From Prevotella sp. (GTDB lineage: Bacteria; Bacteroidota; Bacteroidia; Bacteroidales; Bacteroidaceae): DNA of 64,000 nt. Location of the stretch: positions 1-64,000 of the forward strand of contig JAGCDO010000047.1 of the NCBI GenBank assembly GCA_017651265.1, given 5' to 3'. The notes below the pieces were generated by a model, which saw only the letters and a list, made by a program, of their open reading frames with translations, made no database searches and was not told the DNA's origin. The position numbers and the translations under genes were made by a program. Shown here piece by piece: positions 1 to 8,528 of the stretch (position 1 is its first letter; the number at the start of each line of letters is the position of its first letter).

Positions 1-115
1 GATTCTTATAAAAAGAAACGGCAACCGCTTCTCGTACTACTTCTCTGTCTATGTAAGCATTTCAAAGATCTATCTAAACTCCCGCAACTCGTAAAAAATA
101 GTGCGAAAGCGGATG

Positions 116-146
116 CAAAGGTACACAATTTCTGCGAACCTCCAAA
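116..146 (-). promoter_or_regulatory. Strong Bacteroidetes promoter, probably of an rRNA operon reading off the left edge
   Basis: On the minus strand there is a TTTG box (143-146), a 19-base spacer and TACCTTTG (116-123), an exact match to the Bacteroidetes promoter pattern. Downstream, towards position 1, no open frame follows. The transcript would contain GATCTTTGAAATGCTTACAT (about 52-71), which resembles the conserved leader before 16S rRNA in Bacteroidetes. No rRNA itself is inside the window, so the rRNA assignment is inference. Confidence 0.5.
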
Positions 147-216
147 ACATTTTCTTGTTTTTTTTCTAAAAATTTTGATTTTTTCCTTTTTTAAGACAAA
201 GGAGGTAACATAAATC

Positions 217-252
217 AAGAGGGAACCACTTAAAAGAAAGCAGTTCCCTCTT
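217..252 (-). terminator. Hairpin downstream of the cyclophilin gene
   Basis: Arms AAGAGGGAAC (217-226) and GTTCCCTCTT (243-252) pair perfectly over 10 bases around a 16-base loop, just after the cyclophilin stop codon. There is no strong T-run, so it may act as a weak terminator or as 3' end protection. Confidence 0.5.
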
Positions 253-274
253 AAAAGAAGTTATTGGCGCCCCT

Positions 275-964
275 TTATGGAGTAGTTTTTACATAGGCAC
301 GTTGGATGTGAATATCAGTAACCGGTCGGTCATTATCATCCGTTTTTGCCCTCATGATTCTCTCCACCACATCGAGTCCTTCGACAACCTCTCCGAACAC
401 CGTATATTGGTTGTCGAGATGTGGAGTACCTCCATATTGGAAGTACGCATCCCTCACCTCTTGCGGGAAAGAGATCAGTTCGCCCGTATTCCTGGCAATC
501 CTTTCCTCCACATCATCCATCATATTTCCGCTGTATCGTTTTCCCCAAACGATATAGAACTGACACATGGAAGACTCCCGTTGCGGGTTCTCCTTATCCC
601 CTTCCCTTGCGGCAGCCACGCTACCCCTTTTATGGAAGATTTTCGGAAAACGAATCTCTGCAGGAATCTTGTACGTTTCATATTTCCCGTCGCCCAACAG
701 TTGTCCTTCAGGCGCATTTCGGCTTATGCTATCCCCCGTTTGGATCATGAAATCTTCTATCACCCTATGGAACAGCAAACCGTCATAGAATCCCCTGTTG
801 ACGAGAGCGATGATATTATCACGATGGCGCGGCGTTTCATTATACAGCATTATCGTCACGTTTCCGCTATCCGTTTCCAGCACAATACTTGTACGTTGCT
901 CTTCCTGCGCCATGACAGAAAGCGGGAACAGAAGAACCCATGTCAGTAATCCGAGTATTCTCAT
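275..964 (-). CDS. Periplasmic cyclophilin-type peptidyl-prolyl isomerase
   Basis: A secreted cyclophilin that would catalyse cis-trans isomerisation of X-Pro bonds and help fold envelope proteins. Residues 1-19 form a signal peptide ending VMA, followed by the cyclophilin fold (about 25-226). The family signature FHRVIEDFMIQTGD is at 65-78, with the catalytic Arg equivalent at 67, and SSMCQFYI (131-138) matches the QFFI substrate strand. A loop at about 139-185 is longer than in minimal cyclophilins. The gene starts 12 bases after the cydB stop codon, so it is probably the last gene of the leftward cyd run. Family assignment is firm; the client proteins are unknown. Confidence 0.93.
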   Translation of the reverse strand: MRILGLLTWVLLFPLSVMAQEEQRTSIVLETDSGNVTIMLYNETPRHRDNIIALVNRGFYDGLLFHRVIEDFMIQTGDSISRNAPEGQLLGDGKYETYKIPAEIRFPKIFHKRGSVAAAREGDKENPQRESSMCQFYIVWGKRYSGNMMDDVEERIARNTGELISFPQEVRDAYFQYGGTPHLDNQYTVFGEVVEGLDVVERIMRAKTDDNDRPVTDIHIQRAYVKTTP

Positions 965-976
965 GATTTCACCTTA

Positions 977-2125
977 TTAATATACTTCTCCTTGGGAGAT
1001 TTCCGTTTTATCTATTTTCTTCTTGTCGATTGAATACCATGCATAAGCGATATACGCCAGTACGAACGGTATCAGCAGACTCACGATGGCCATGGTGCGC
1101 AAGGTAAACTCGCTACTACACGAATTGGCGATGGTCAGACTACTCTGCAGATCCACGTTCGACGGATAGTAAGCCGTGTTGTTCCAACCCGCGATGAGCA
1201 GCAGCACCAACACCACCATTACCACGCCGATGCCCGTAGGCCATATACCTTTTATATACGTCTTACTAACGATGGTACGGATGATACCATACAACACCAG
1301 TACTACGCCGACGAGTAAGATGATAAGCAGATACCACATCTCGAGCAGGTTATGCAGATACTTCATCGGTTCCATCATGATCACCCCCGTTGCAGGATCA
1401 TATGCATAGCCATCCTTTAACAAAGTACGAACTAGGAAAGCCAGGAAGAAGATCAGGAACGTGATGGTGTTCCCCACCAACTGAACCGAGGCCCTGCTCT
1501 CGATTACCTCATCGCGTACATTATTAATATAATATAATAGACCCAACACACGAGCCAGGAAGAACACCGCGAACCCTAAGATCAAGTTCCACGGATCCAG
1601 CAGCGCATCCAGTCCGTTACTTGCATTCGCCCACTTACTAATCACCGGCTGCATGCCATCCATCAGGTTTGCCTTCTCGATGATGAAGTTCGACCCGTTG
1701 AAGAACGTTGCCACTGCACCACCAATCAACAGCGGTCCGATGATACCATTCAGCACCAGGCACCACTGGAACGTCTTCGGTCCGAGGAAATTACCCAGCT
1801 TGTTCTGGAACTCATAGCTCACCGCCTGCAGCACAAACGAGAACAAGATAATCATCCACAGCCAGTAGGCACCTCCGAAGCTGGTACTGTAGAACAAAGG
1901 GAACGAGGCGAAGAACGCCCCTCCGAAAGTCACCAGTGTGGTAAACGTCAGCTCCCATTTCCTTCCCGTACTGTTAACCAGCATCCTCCGCGCTTCAGCG
2001 TTATGTCCCAGACTGAACAGCAAGGAGTTTCCACCCTGCACGAACATCAGGAATACCAGCAAGGCCCCCAGCAACGACACCAGGAACCACCAATACTGTT
2101 GCAAGAATTCGTATGTCATATTCAA
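977..2125 (-). CDS. cydB: Cytochrome bd ubiquinol oxidase subunit II
   Basis: The second subunit of the inner-membrane bd oxidase, which reduces O2 to water with quinol and gives microaerobic respiration or oxygen scavenging in strict anaerobes. The 382-residue protein has about eight to nine hydrophobic segments along its whole length, as expected for CydB, and ends in a short charged cytoplasmic tail. It lies 33 bases downstream of cydA with no promoter between, so the two are co-transcribed. CydB is less conserved than CydA; the identification rests on topology, size and position after cydA. Confidence 0.93.
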   Translation of the reverse strand: MNMTYEFLQQYWWFLVSLLGALLVFLMFVQGGNSLLFSLGHNAEARRMLVNSTGRKWELTFTTLVTFGGAFFASFPLFYSTSFGGAYWLWMIILFSFVLQAVSYEFQNKLGNFLGPKTFQWCLVLNGIIGPLLIGGAVATFFNGSNFIIEKANLMDGMQPVISKWANASNGLDALLDPWNLILGFAVFFLARVLGLLYYINNVRDEVIESRASVQLVGNTITFLIFFLAFLVRTLLKDGYAYDPATGVIMMEPMKYLHNLLEMWYLLIILLVGVVLVLYGIIRTIVSKTYIKGIWPTGIGVVMVVLVLLLIAGWNNTAYYPSNVDLQSSLTIANSCSSEFTLRTMAIVSLLIPFVLAYIAYAWYSIDKKKIDKTEISQGEVY

Positions 2126-2158
2126 TATCTTTTTAAGTTATTATTGAAGCAAGAAGTA

Positions 2159-3730
2159 TCACGATGCACTTTCATATTCCGGTCCTTTCTTGATCTGCTT
2201 AAGCATAATATTCAGTTCCACAGCGAGCATGACAGTGAACAAGAAGAGGAAGATAAAGAAGGTCAGCGCCACCGACCCAGCTCTGATATCCGACACCGAA
2301 GCCCCCACCGGCAGCATATCCTGAATGGTCCACGGCTGTCGTCCGAACTCAGCCACCAGCCATCCGCTCTCGCTGGCGATATAGACCAGAGGCACCAAGG
2401 CGATAGCCACGATGTAGTGCCACTTGGGCAACTTCGAGAGATCTTTCTTCCGCCAGTCCATGAAGAGTACGACTGCAAAGAACAAGATGAACAAACAGCC
2501 CAGACCCACCATCAGTCGGAAAGCCCAGAAGTTTACAGGAATATAAGGCACCAGATCCGCTTTATCCTTGATATATCCATATCCGAAATACTTAAAGTTC
2601 TCGTCGATGATGGCAGCCTGTGCCTTAGCCGTTTCCTCATCGCCAGCAGCCTTCGCCTTACGATATTCAGCCAAGGCCACGATGGCCTTCTTTCCGCTGG
2701 CAATCTTCTCATCAGCCGAAGGCTCCCTCGTTCCGTCGGGTTTGGTATATCCGTTCAGCAGATCGTTCACGCCCGGTACGTAACCATGAAAATCCCTTGT
2801 AGCCATGAACGAAAGCGCGTAGGGCATTGCTATACGCAGCGGTGGTTCCTGTTCAACCGTATAGTCAGGCTGTTGGAAAGGATTCACCCATGCCACCGCC
2901 GTCAGACTCTGGTCGGTACCGCCATTGTAAAGCGCCTCCATTGCCGCCAGTTTCATCGGTTGTTTCTGCGCCACCTGCTCACCCGATATATGACCTGTAG
3001 CTGCTGCCAGCACCGAAGCCACCAAGCCCACGATACAGCCAATGCGCATACTCTTCAAGGCCAGTTCCTTCTCACGCTTCTTCATCAGATACCAGCAACT
3101 TACTGCCACCACAAAGACGGCTCCGACAATCCACGCGGAAATCACCGTATGACAGAACTTGGTCACGGCAAAGGGCGAAAGGGCCACATCGAAGAACGAC
3201 ACCATCTCGTTGCGCACCGTGTCGGCATTGAACTCACAACCCACAGGATATTGCATCCATGCGTTCGCCACCAGAATCCACCATGCCGAGATGGTAGCAC
3301 CCAAGCCGGTAAGCCAAGTTGAAGCCAAGTGGAATCCCTTCGATACCTTGTTCCATCCGAAGAACATCACCGCCACGAAGGTCGATTCCATGAAGAATGC
3401 CACGATGCCCTCAATGGCCAGCGGAGCACCGAAGATATCACCCACGAACCACGAGTAGTTACTCCAGTTCGTACCGAACTCAAACTCCAGGATGAGTCCC
3501 GAAGCCACACCTATGGCGAAGTTAATGCCGAACAGTTTCTGCCAGAACTTCGCCGTATCTTTCCAAAACTGTTTCCCTGTGCGGTAATAGTAGGTCTCCA
3601 TGATACCCATGATCACTGCCAGTCCCAATGTCAGCGGGACGAACAGCCAGTGGAAGATGGCCGTCAGCGCGAACTGCGCCCTCGACCAATCAATCGTACC
3701 TGCACTGATTTCCAATAAATAGTTTGTCAT
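2159..3730 (-). CDS. cydA: Cytochrome bd ubiquinol oxidase subunit I
   Basis: The haem-bearing subunit of the bd-type quinol oxidase. It has 523 residues and about nine membrane segments. A conserved His near the N-terminus (about residue 27, in the FHWLFVPLTLG stretch) fits a haem ligand, and the invariant GRQPW signature is at about 463-467. The region between the middle helices carries an Ala/Lys/Glu-rich segment (about 330-365) that belongs to the quinol-binding loop. DUF4492 precedes it by 17 bases and cydB follows. Identification is secure. Confidence 0.97.
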   Translation of the reverse strand: MTNYLLEISAGTIDWSRAQFALTAIFHWLFVPLTLGLAVIMGIMETYYYRTGKQFWKDTAKFWQKLFGINFAIGVASGLILEFEFGTNWSNYSWFVGDIFGAPLAIEGIVAFFMESTFVAVMFFGWNKVSKGFHLASTWLTGLGATISAWWILVANAWMQYPVGCEFNADTVRNEMVSFFDVALSPFAVTKFCHTVISAWIVGAVFVVAVSCWYLMKKREKELALKSMRIGCIVGLVASVLAAATGHISGEQVAQKQPMKLAAMEALYNGGTDQSLTAVAWVNPFQQPDYTVEQEPPLRIAMPYALSFMATRDFHGYVPGVNDLLNGYTKPDGTREPSADEKIASGKKAIVALAEYRKAKAAGDEETAKAQAAIIDENFKYFGYGYIKDKADLVPYIPVNFWAFRLMVGLGCLFILFFAVVLFMDWRKKDLSKLPKWHYIVAIALVPLVYIASESGWLVAEFGRQPWTIQDMLPVGASVSDIRAGSVALTFFIFLFLFTVMLAVELNIMLKQIKKGPEYESAS

Positions 3731-3747
3731 ATCATTAAAGTTAAAGA

Positions 3748-3969
3748 TTACTCATTGCTTACTTTCTCGAACTGTTCCATCACGAAATCCGCCTCACTGC
3801 CCTTTTCTGCATGTTGTTTCAGGAAGTTCGGGAAGAAGAACACCTTTAGTATCGCGAACATGATAAACAGTTTGATGGCGATAATCGTCCACAGCGTCTT
3901 CCCCAGCTTCATGTGGCGAAACCCGTCGTAGTAGAGGTCGAACACCCTATGGAAGAATCCGTTCTTCAT
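3748..3969 (-). CDS. DUF4492 small membrane protein of the cyd operon
   Basis: A 73-residue protein with one central hydrophobic segment (about 24-46), a basic N-terminal side and an acidic C-terminal tail. It matches the DUF4492 family, which in Bacteroidetes stands directly before cydA and is presumed to help assemble or anchor the bd oxidase, by analogy with the small CydX-type subunits elsewhere. That role is inference. Its ATG overlaps the stop codon of the upstream surface-protein gene (ATGA at 3966-3969), so translation of the two is probably coupled. Confidence 0.85.
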   Translation of the reverse strand: MKNGFFHRVFDLYYDGFRHMKLGKTLWTIIAIKLFIMFAILKVFFFPNFLKQHAEKGSEADFVMEQFEKVSNE

Positions 3970-4979
3970 TGAACCACAGTCTTTTGACTATTATTGATAT
4001 AAATGCCCTTCCTTGTGGGCTTCCCACTCAACTTCCTACCATCGATAGTATACCATCCATCCCTTTGACCGAATCCCTTTGACCTTTGACCGCTATCAAT
4101 CCCCGTAGAGATGGCGTTTCCTTGAACGAAGATCTTCAGGATCGGTTCGTTCGTTACGGGATCAAGTCCCCAAGCATCCCCTAGTAGATTAACCAAATCC
4201 TCTTTCGACATTGATGAAGCATCACTAACACCTTCAAGCGTAATGCTACCATGCATGTAATAGGAATTAGCTGTCGTCTCAGTGTTCTGCTTTTCTGTTC
4301 CCTCAAACATAAAAGGATTGAATCCTGAGATATTGGTATAACTGCCGTTCTCCAAGCAATTAATAAAGACGGGAGTACTCATACCCCATCCCCAAAATGC
4401 GGATACCTTGTCTCGCGTGCCGTTCACTCCAGTAAACGACCCAATAAACACACAGTTTCTCATTACCACTTTGGAAGGGCCACCATAAGTTTTCGACCCC
4501 CCGTTACCGACGAAGCCACCTGCATAATCGTCATACATCTGTATATTTGTAGCTACTACACAATTCTCAATACTGACTTCGTCATAAGCCCTACCAATAA
4601 GACCAGACATATGTATGTTAGAGGAGGATACTGTACCTTCCACCCGTAGATTCTTGATCGTTCCACCTTTGACATAGTGGAATGGTGCTACAAACTTTGA
4701 ACTACCAGAAATACTGACTGTCAGTGTATGTCCCTGACCATCAAAAACTCCTGCAAATTCTTTTGACTCACTTCCGAGCATGGTTGTAACAGTTGCTATA
4801 TCGGCTGTCAACTTTGCGTTGGCGGTTGGTGTAGATTGTACCACAGTGGCAAAGGCATCCCAGTCATCAGCGTTGGCGATAAGGTAATATCCGTCACCAT
4901 CTATATCTAATGCCCATGCCCCAGTGCTGATTCCAACGAGGGTGAGCAGAGTCATAAGGATTCGTTTAGTTGCTTTCAT
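3966..4979 (-). CDS. Secreted beta-helix (GLUG-like) protein with C-terminal sorting-type domain, copy 2
   Basis: A 337-residue secreted protein. The signal peptide is at 1-23 (ends AWA). The body has repeated strands of the type 'GVFDGQGHTLTVSIS' and 'GGTIKNLRVEGTV', as in GLUG/beta-helix surface proteins. The C-terminus (about 306-337) is a WYTIDGRKLSGKP..KGIYI module resembling the type IX-like or Prevotella C-terminal targeting domain. It is a paralogue of the upstream gene: the signal peptides and the C-terminal 45 residues are nearly identical. Between body and tail, 4063-4091 is a short-unit repeat array read as GQRSKGFGQRD. The gene overlaps DUF4492 by ATGA. Function is unknown; adhesion or cell-surface binding is only a guess. 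Confidence 0.8.
   Translation of the reverse strand: MKATKRILMTLLTLVGISTGAWALDIDGDGYYLIANADDWDAFATVVQSTPTANAKLTADIATVTTMLGSESKEFAGVFDGQGHTLTVSISGSSKFVAPFHYVKGGTIKNLRVEGTVSSSNIHMSGLIGRAYDEVSIENCVVATNIQMYDDYAGGFVGNGGSKTYGGPSKVVMRNCVFIGSFTGVNGTRDKVSAFWGWGMSTPVFINCLENGSYTNISGFNPFMFEGTEKQNTETTANSYYMHGSITLEGVSDASSMSKEDLVNLLGDAWGLDPVTNEPILKIFVQGNAISTGIDSGQRSKGFGQRDGWYTIDGRKLSGKPTRKGIYINNSQKTVVQ
4063..4091. repeat. 29-base heptad array inside a coding sequence
   Basis: Plus-strand units CTTTGAC/CGAATCC/CTTTGAC/CTTTGAC/C. The same 29 bases occur at 5108-5136 in the paralogue, and near-identical arrays are intergenic at about 32814 and 59184. Here it is translated in the stop-free direction. Confidence 0.85.
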
Positions 4980-5010
4980 GATGCTATGGTTTTTTATTAT
5001 CAGTTATCAA

Positions 5011-6813
5011 TTAATCAATAATGGCCTTTTTCCCATTGTTGATATAAATGCCCTTCTTCGCAGGCTTACCACTCAACTTCCTACCATCGATAGTATACCA
5101 GCCATCCCTTTGACCGAATCCCTTTGACCTTTGACCGTTATCAATCCCTGTGGAAATGCCACTGTCTGGAACGAAGATCTTCAGCATGGGCTGGCTTCCT
5201 TGTTGAACCCATGGAGCCTCATCACCTGTGCGATCTGCGTTCAGGGATGTAGTTACTGATTTGTCTGCCAATGTTTCCACTGTTACTTGTGTTCCTTGAG
5301 GAACCCCGAACGAATTCAAGTAGAAGAGATTCTCCAGTACATGTGAGCCCCCTGCGCCAGCATCCGTTCTGATGAACGTGGCCGTTTCGCTGGAATAATA
5401 GCTATCGGCAACGGGGAAAGTGCCAAGGTTCAGACTGTTCTTGATGGTCACCGCTTTCGGAGAGTAATTCGAGAAGCCACCGCAGAAATGGTTGTTTTGG
5501 TCAGCAATTGTTCCGTCAAAGAGGCAGTCCTCCATAAGTCCTGATTCCCCAGGTTCTGAGAAGACACCACCGATAGAATGCCGTTCTCCACCACCTATCT
5601 TATCAGTAATCAGATAGGCCGAAACCCAGCATTGCCTAACTGTTGTGTTGGGCCCTGATCCCACGAGTCCGCCCAAGCCCACTTCATCGGAATGAAGACT
5701 ACCTGCAACATGGACACCTTGAATGGTAGCACCATCCACATAGCGGAACACGGCGACATATTTACCAGTAGCATTGATATTCACCGTCAGCGTATGTCCC
5801 TGACCGTCAAATGTTCCTCGATATGGTGTACTTGAGGTGTTCCCTATCATCGTCTGATCTTCCCCGAGGTCGATATCAGCCGTCATCCTCGCATTCACAT
5901 TGGGGGTTTTCTCCACTAACTTGGCAAAGTTCTGCCAGTCTTTCACGGAACCGATCTCATAATAACCATCAGCATCCTGCTTCAAGGATACGAATAACTT
6001 CAATATCGGTTGGTTCGTTACAGGATCTTGTACCCAAGCATCGCCAAGAGCTGTGGCTATGGTACCGTCAGCAAGTTGCTCGTCTGTAGGTATGGTAACA
6101 CCCTCCGTTGAGGCATGCTTAAGGTAGCAATTGGTAAATGACCCATTAAAACCATAACCACCTGTAAATTCGCCAAGGACAAGACAGTTCGACACCTTAG
6201 GTCCAGGACCATAGCAACCTGTAAAGTATCCAGAATAAGCGCCATTATGGCTCATACTTCCTGTGAACAGACAGTCGCTTACATCCATTGATGCGCCACT
6301 ATCCAATACGCCAAAAAGGGCACCCATCTGAATCCATCCACCCATAGTGCAAACGGAAGTCACGGAATTCCATATATTCTTCAATGTATTAGAACCACGT
6401 CCTATGCTGGCGACTGATCCTCCATAAGCATAGACAGTATTAACTGTTCCATCTAAATGAAGATTTTTAATTGTAGCCCCTTGTATTAGAGAAAAAGGAG
6501 TGGTAAAGAGCTCACCACTTGTATTATTATATGCAATAGTCAAGGTGTGCCCTTCTCCGTCGAATGTCCCTTGATACCATAAATTTCCTCCATTACGGGG
6601 ACTTCCTATTACCGTCTGGTCGTCGCCAAGGTCAACGTCTGCCGTCATACGAGCATTGATTGCTGGTATAGATTGTACCAGTGCTGCAAAGTCTTTCCAG
6701 TCCTGTACTGTTCCGATGAGGTAATATCCGTCGGTATCTTGTTCTATTGCCCAAGCCCCTGTAAATGCCACGAGGGTGAGCAGTGTCATTAGGATTCGTT
6801 TAGTTACTTTCAT
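5011..6813 (-). CDS. Secreted beta-helix (GLUG-like) protein with two modules and C-terminal sorting-type domain, copy 1
   Basis: A secreted protein of about 600 residues. The start is placed at 6813 because the signal peptide from there (MKVTKRILMTLLTLVAFTGA) matches that of the downstream paralogue; an ATG eight codons earlier is also open. Two homologous beta-helix modules (about 22-280 and 285-550) each begin with 'DGYY.IG.V.DW..FA.LV' and contain 'GTFDGEGHTL' strands, so it looks like an internal duplication of the 337-residue paralogue. The C-terminus has the WYTIDGRKLSGKP..KGIYI module. A heptad array (5108-5136) is read into the junction before that module. It is first in the leftward run, with a good promoter at 6857-6888 and 31 bases before the next gene. 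Confidence 0.8.
   Translation of the reverse strand: MKVTKRILMTLLTLVAFTGAWAIEQDTDGYYLIGTVQDWKDFAALVQSIPAINARMTADVDLGDDQTVIGSPRNGGNLWYQGTFDGEGHTLTIAYNNTSGELFTTPFSLIQGATIKNLHLDGTVNTVYAYGGSVASIGRGSNTLKNIWNSVTSVCTMGGWIQMGALFGVLDSGASMDVSDCLFTGSMSHNGAYSGYFTGCYGPGPKVSNCLVLGEFTGGYGFNGSFTNCYLKHASTEGVTIPTDEQLADGTIATALGDAWVQDPVTNQPILKLFVSLKQDADGYYEIGSVKDWQNFAKLVEKTPNVNARMTADIDLGEDQTMIGNTSSTPYRGTFDGQGHTLTVNINATGKYVAVFRYVDGATIQGVHVAGSLHSDEVGLGGLVGSGPNTTVRQCWVSAYLITDKIGGGERHSIGGVFSEPGESGLMEDCLFDGTIADQNNHFCGGFSNYSPKAVTIKNSLNLGTFPVADSYYSSETATFIRTDAGAGGSHVLENLFYLNSFGVPQGTQVTVETLADKSVTTSLNADRTGDEAPWVQQGSQPMLKIFVPDSGISTGIDNGQRSKGFGQRDGWYTIDGRKLSGKPAKKGIYINNGKKAIID
5108..5136. repeat. 29-base heptad array inside a coding sequence (second copy)
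   Basis: Identical over 29 bases to 4063-4091 and again placed just upstream, in coding sense, of the WYTIDGRKL module. Units are CTTTGAC, CGAATCC, CTTTGAC, CTTTGAC. Confidence 0.85.
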
Positions 6814-6856
6814 GATATGATGTCTTTGGTTATTCATGGGTTAATAGTAATTTCTG

Positions 6857-6888
6857 CAAAGTTAATAAAAATTATCGAGACTACCAAA
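6857..6888 (-). promoter_or_regulatory. Bacteroidetes promoter for the surface protein-cyd run
   Basis: TTTG (6885-6888 on the minus strand), 20 bases, TAACTTTG (6857-6864). It lies 44 bases upstream of the chosen ATG at 6813. No equally good box was seen between the two surface genes. Confidence 0.75.
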
Positions 6889-7391
6889 CATTTTATAAAA
6901 ATGTTTACTCGAAGTTCAAGCGCATTTTAGTAAACAAATGGGAATTTGTGACATTAAGGGGGTTCTTGATGGTGAGAAACAAGGATTGGTTATAGATTAT
7001 AAGTAATTATATTTTATATTATATATATAATATAAGCATTTGTTCTGAACATATGGAAAGTGCTTATTGTCACAAAGTCAAATGTCACAAAGTCCAAAAA
7101 TCGATGAACCGAACAGCGAACAGTTGAACAGTTGAACAGTTTCTGTGTGCGCGCTGGGAAATGGTTATAATATATTCATATATTATACTCCCTATGGTTG
7201 TTCTCTCGCAAAAACTGTTCGAACTGTTCGTTCGGTCTTTCACACAAAAGAATGCCTCGTTCGCTGACAGAAAGTATCATGATCTCTGGGAGAAACTATG
7301 GCACTTTCTAGGAGAAACTATGGCATTCAGTGTTTCTTAACATTTCGAGGGTGTTCCGTTAACAGATTTTTGCGCGCTACGGCCCCTCAGA
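6889..7391. other. Intergenic region with short direct and inverted repeats, no gene seen
   Basis: About 500 bases between divergent promoters. It holds an A/T stretch (about 7000-7035), an array GAACAGTTGAACAGTT (about 7118-7140) with its inverted counterpart AACTGTTCGAACTGTTCG (about 7212-7230), and a 22-base direct repeat containing GGAGAAACTATGGCA (7289 and 7311). No open frame with coding character was recognised. Confidence 0.55.
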
Positions 7392-7423
7392 TTTGGCCAT
7401 GTCAGAAAAAAGTTGTAACTTTG
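7392..7423 (+). promoter_or_regulatory. Upstream promoter of the efflux cluster
   Basis: TTTG (7392-7395), 20 bases, TAACTTTG (7416-7423). It would give a leader of about 160 bases before the coiled-coil gene. A second promoter lies closer (7535-7565). Confidence 0.65.
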
Positions 7424-7534
7424 CATTGTGTGAAGAGATTCGGGGATTTAGGCTGGCAACACCCTTAATTTTGTCCTATTTTTCCTCAAAAATATTAAAA
7501 TATCAAGACTTTATGACATGTAAAGTGCTTTTTT

Positions 7535-7565
7535 TTTGTTGTTTAACCAAAAAAAATTACTTTTG
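7535..7565 (+). promoter_or_regulatory. Proximal promoter of the efflux cluster
   Basis: TTTG (7535-7538), 19 bases, TACTTTTG (7558-7565), 22 bases before the ATG at 7588. Confidence 0.75.
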
Positions 7566-7587
7566 CAGTTGATTATAATACATAAAA

Positions 7588-8457
7588 ATGAATAAGAAGA
7601 TTTGGATTCCCGTGGTATTGGTCGGTTTGCTGCTCCTGGGTGGCATTGCCTATTTGTATAGAAGTCTTGACGAGCAGAAGAAAGTGAATCAGGACATGCA
7701 GGAACTTGCCGAGTTGGACAAGAAAGAGATGCAGAACGAATACGAGCAGTTCGCGCAGCAGTATAGTGAGATGAAGACACAGATCAACAATGACTCCATC
7801 GTGGAACAACTCACGCAGGAGCAGTTGAAGACCCAGAAACTGCTGGAAGAGCTGCGCAATGTGCGTGCAACCGATGCCCGCGAGATTACCCGACTGAAGA
7901 AGGAGCTGGCCACCTGTCGTGCCGTCATCCGCAGTTATGTATTGGAAATCGACTCGTTGAACCGTCTGAACCAGAACCTCACTGCAGAGAACACCCGCGT
8001 GAAAGGTCAGTATGAGGAAGCTACCCGTCGCATCGAGAGTCTGAACACTGAGAAATCATCTCTGTCCGAAAAGGTGGCCATTGCCGCCCAGCTCGACGCT
8101 GTAGGCATCTCCATGTCGCTGAACGACAAGAAGGGTAAGTCAACCAAGAAGATTGAGAAGGCCAAGAACCTCCAGGTGAACTTCAGCGTTGCCAAGAACG
8201 TTACAGCCTCGAACGGCGTGAAAACCCTGTATGTGCGTATCCAGACCCCCAACGGACAAGTATTGACCAATGGCGGTACGTTCGACTACGAGAACCGTTC
8301 ACTGCAGTACTCCATGAAGAAACAGGTGGAATACACGGGTAATGAAACGCCCGTTTCCATGTTCTGGAACATCAGCGAATTCCTCAGCGAAGGAACCTAT
8401 AAGGTAAGCATCTTCGCCGACGGTCATCTGATCGGTTCGCGAAGCTTCACGTTCTGA
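7588..8457 (+). CDS. Membrane-anchored coiled-coil protein of unknown function
   Basis: A 289-residue protein with one N-terminal membrane segment (about 5-24), a long heptad-rich coiled coil (about 28-165, rich in E, K, Q and L) and a compact beta-rich C-terminal domain (about 185-289) containing 'LYVRIQTPNGQVL' and 'GTYKVSIFADG' strands. It should sit in the inner membrane and project into the periplasm. It is 71 bases upstream of a TolC gene and may belong to the efflux cluster, but no characterised family was recognised. Confidence is high that it is a gene and low on function. Confidence 0.8.
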   Translation: MNKKIWIPVVLVGLLLLGGIAYLYRSLDEQKKVNQDMQELAELDKKEMQNEYEQFAQQYSEMKTQINNDSIVEQLTQEQLKTQKLLEELRNVRATDAREITRLKKELATCRAVIRSYVLEIDSLNRLNQNLTAENTRVKGQYEEATRRIESLNTEKSSLSEKVAIAAQLDAVGISMSLNDKKGKSTKKIEKAKNLQVNFSVAKNVTASNGVKTLYVRIQTPNGQVLTNGGTFDYENRSLQYSMKKQVEYTGNETPVSMFWNISEFLSEGTYKVSIFADGHLIGSRSFTF

Positions 8458-8528
8458 TTGAGGAACCCTATCAAGGAAAAAACTACTACATAAAGAAAAC
8501 TCCAAAGAAAGGCTATTATTCAAGACAT

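Noticed and set aside
302-949. Open frame antisense to the cyclophilin gene
   Set aside because: The minus-strand gene has a signal peptide and cyclophilin motifs; the opposite frame has no recognisable features.
2003-3322. Long open frame antisense to cydA and cydB (about 439 codons)
   Set aside because: It lies opposite two clearly identified genes, has a His/Arg/Gln-rich unnatural composition and no promoter. The same applies to long antisense frames over mfd (18996-19979), dnaX (38801-39727 and 39914-40540), asnA, and the antiporter.
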